The position numbers were made by a program, and so were the translations under genes. A DNA stretch of 33,705 nt from Bigelowiella natans CCMP2755 (taxonomy: Eukaryota; Cercozoa; Chlorarachniophyceae). This document shows positions 33,363 to 33,705 of the stretch, piece after piece. Positions within the stretch are counted from its first letter, which is position 1; each line of letters opens with the position of its first letter. The DNA lies in NCBI GenBank assembly GCA_000320545.1, contig ADNK01002322.1, forward strand, positions 1 to 33,705, given 5' to 3'. A model generated the notes under the pieces. That model had not been told where the DNA came from and did not search any database. It saw only the letters and a list, made by a program, of their open reading frames with translations.

Positions 33363-33508
33363 TGCGCGCGCGCGCGCATGCGCGTACTTTTGTATGCGTT
33401 TTGGTGTTTTGCCCCGGAAGGACTTTTGACATGTAGTCGCGATATGACAACTACCACAGAGAGGTTGATGCTGAGCGCCAAGCTGAAGTGCCAGGAAGCT
33501 AAAAAACG
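25910..33508 (+). CDS. CLU/eIF3-p135-like domain protein with acylation motif and coiled coil, 3' partial
   Basis: Proposed exons: 25910–25951, 26011–26344, 26671–26901, 27057–27134, 27242–27360, 27590–27731, 27975–28153, 28361–~28499, 28583–28680, 28827–28890, 29009–29067, 29706–29841, 30045–30109, 30416–30455, 30645–30687, 30908–30958, 31144–31818, 32087–32166, 32336–32413, 33007–33042, 33218–33296 and 33460–33508; it runs past the right edge. The N-terminus MGCGAPSK fits N-myristoylation plus palmitoylation, followed by a highly charged coiled coil (RKEEENRRQAEMERQEQQER). The downstream part matches the central domain of CLU (clustered mitochondria)/eIF3-p135 proteins: RYGVPMRHLGCLW (family GINxRYLG), ILAEMIARCFKKRLADVLR (EMxARxxK), LLRFLNRVLGG (FLN) and SSFFWEQYVTRYLENKFG (FW...KFG). 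CLU proteins bind mRNAs for mitochondrial proteins and ribosomes. A ~210-residue Lys/Ser/Gln-rich insert (exon 31144–31818) splits the domain. Exon joins at 28499/28583 do not match in phase, and an exon may be missing between 32414 and 33006. Domain call fairly good, full-length function unknown. Confidence 0.62.
26391..26494. repeat. (CT)n(CA)n and (GA)n microsatellites in intron
   Basis: CT repeat with a short CA tail, then after about 25 bases a GA repeat, all in the second intron of the CLU-like gene. The CT and GA arms are complementary and could form a hairpin. Confidence 0.9.
27840..27966. repeat. (GA)n(CAGA)n tract and 28-base C homopolymer in intron
   Basis: GA repeat with a central block of CAGA units, followed after about 44 bases by a C run ending at 27966, just upstream of a splice acceptor where it serves as the pyrimidine tract. 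Confidence 0.9.
28598..28626 (+). repeat. (AGT)n repeat, probably coding for polyserine
   Basis: About nine AGT units in a proposed exon of the CLU-like gene give a serine run followed by GGDGGSGS. If the exon is wrong, it is an intronic repeat. Confidence 0.7.
28691..28725. repeat. T-tract followed by 22-base G homopolymer
   Basis: A T run passes directly into a long G run in the intron after the polyserine exon; a sequencing or assembly weak spot as well as a G-quadruplex candidate. Confidence 0.9.
29399..29488. repeat. Compound (CT)n(GT)n(GC)n microsatellite in intron
   Basis: Three dinucleotide blocks in series in the longest intron (about 640 bases) of the CLU-like gene. Confidence 0.95.
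30602..30640. repeat. (GT)n(GC)n microsatellite ending at a splice acceptor
   Basis: GT then GC repeat immediately upstream of the TCAG acceptor at 30641–30644 of a 43-base exon; there is no ordinary pyrimidine tract. Confidence 0.9.
31060..31108. repeat. (GT)n(TA)n(GT)n microsatellite in intron
   Basis: GT-rich repeat with a short TA core in the intron before the Lys-rich insert exon of the CLU-like gene. Confidence 0.9.
31874..31931. repeat. (CA)n-rich tract in intron
   Basis: Interrupted CA repeat in the intron after the Lys-rich insert exon of the CLU-like gene. Confidence 0.85.
32244..32315. repeat. Compound (TA)n(GT)n microsatellite in intron
   Basis: TA repeat then GT repeat in the intron between the FW...KFG exon and the following exon of the CLU-like gene. 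Confidence 0.95.
33091..33122. repeat. (TA)n microsatellite in intron
   Basis: TA repeat in the intron after the 36-base exon 33007–33042. Confidence 0.95.
33322..33379. repeat. Compound (GT)n(GC)n microsatellite in intron
   Basis: GT repeat then GC repeat in the intron between the last two supported exons of the CLU-like gene. Confidence 0.95.
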
Positions 33509-33612
33509 GTTGGTTAGGTTTTGCAACAACAATAAAAAGAGTTCGGTCGCTGACGATCTCGAGCGCGTTTCGCACACTCCTTCATCCTTCCTCCCCTCCC
33601 TCCACGGCGGTC

Positions 33613-33618
33613 CCTCTC

Positions 33619-33670
<52 letters not shown>
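33613..33670. repeat. (CT)n microsatellite near right edge
   Basis: CT repeat downstream of the last supported exon, presumably in the next intron of the CLU-like gene. Confidence 0.95.
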
Positions 33671-33672
<2 letters not shown>

Positions 33673-33705
33673 ATATATTATATACACTACTATCACTGAT
33701 GTACA

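Overview
This window looks like nuclear DNA of an intron-rich, probably single-celled eukaryote. Coding regions are broken by many short GT–AG introns (38 to a few hundred bases). Almost every longer intron carries a di- or trinucleotide microsatellite or a G/C homopolymer. I see no bacterial-style operons, rRNA, tRNA or CRISPR. The mix of an agmatine deiminase, a TOM1/GPR137-like seven-helix protein, an AP-3 adaptor and a SAM–kinase–Sel1 protein fits a protist or alga; a chlorarachniophyte-like genome is my best guess, but that is inference only. I rebuilt the gene models by joining exons in phase, and wherever possible checked them against conserved family motifs.

Layout, left to right: (1) an agmatine-deiminase-family gene on the minus strand (about 2.6 kb down to the left edge, 3' end not seen); (2) a WW-domain gene with a possible signal peptide, plus strand (2.7–3.85 kb); (3) a seven-helix TOM1/GPR137-like gene, minus (4.87–6.39 kb); (4) a small coiled-coil, tail-anchored protein, plus (6.6–7.76 kb); (5) a 15-exon, about 1,219-residue coiled-coil protein, minus (8.76–15.1 kb); (6) a complete SFC1-type mitochondrial carrier in 11 exons, plus (15.76–18.33 kb); (7) the AP-3 adaptor sigma subunit, minus (19.2–20.66 kb); (8) an intronless 915-residue SAM + tyrosine-kinase-like + Sel1 + discoidin-like protein, minus (22.65–25.4 kb); (9) a large gene with an N-terminal dual-acylation motif and a CLU/eIF3-p135-like domain split by a lysine-rich insert, plus (25.9 kb to beyond the right edge).

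Genes mostly alternate in strand. Divergent pairs share short 5' spacers (about 0.1–0.65 kb). Convergent pairs are separated by roughly 0.9–1.0 kb spacers rich in TGCA and CTAG words. The genes are functionally unrelated (polyamine metabolism, mitochondrial transport, vesicle traffic, signalling), so this is an ordinary chromosomal neighbourhood rather than a gene cluster. The most unusual items are the intronless multi-domain kinase with its own glycine-rich ~20-residue repeat, the interrupted CLU-like domain on a putatively membrane-anchored protein, and the insert in the deiminase core.
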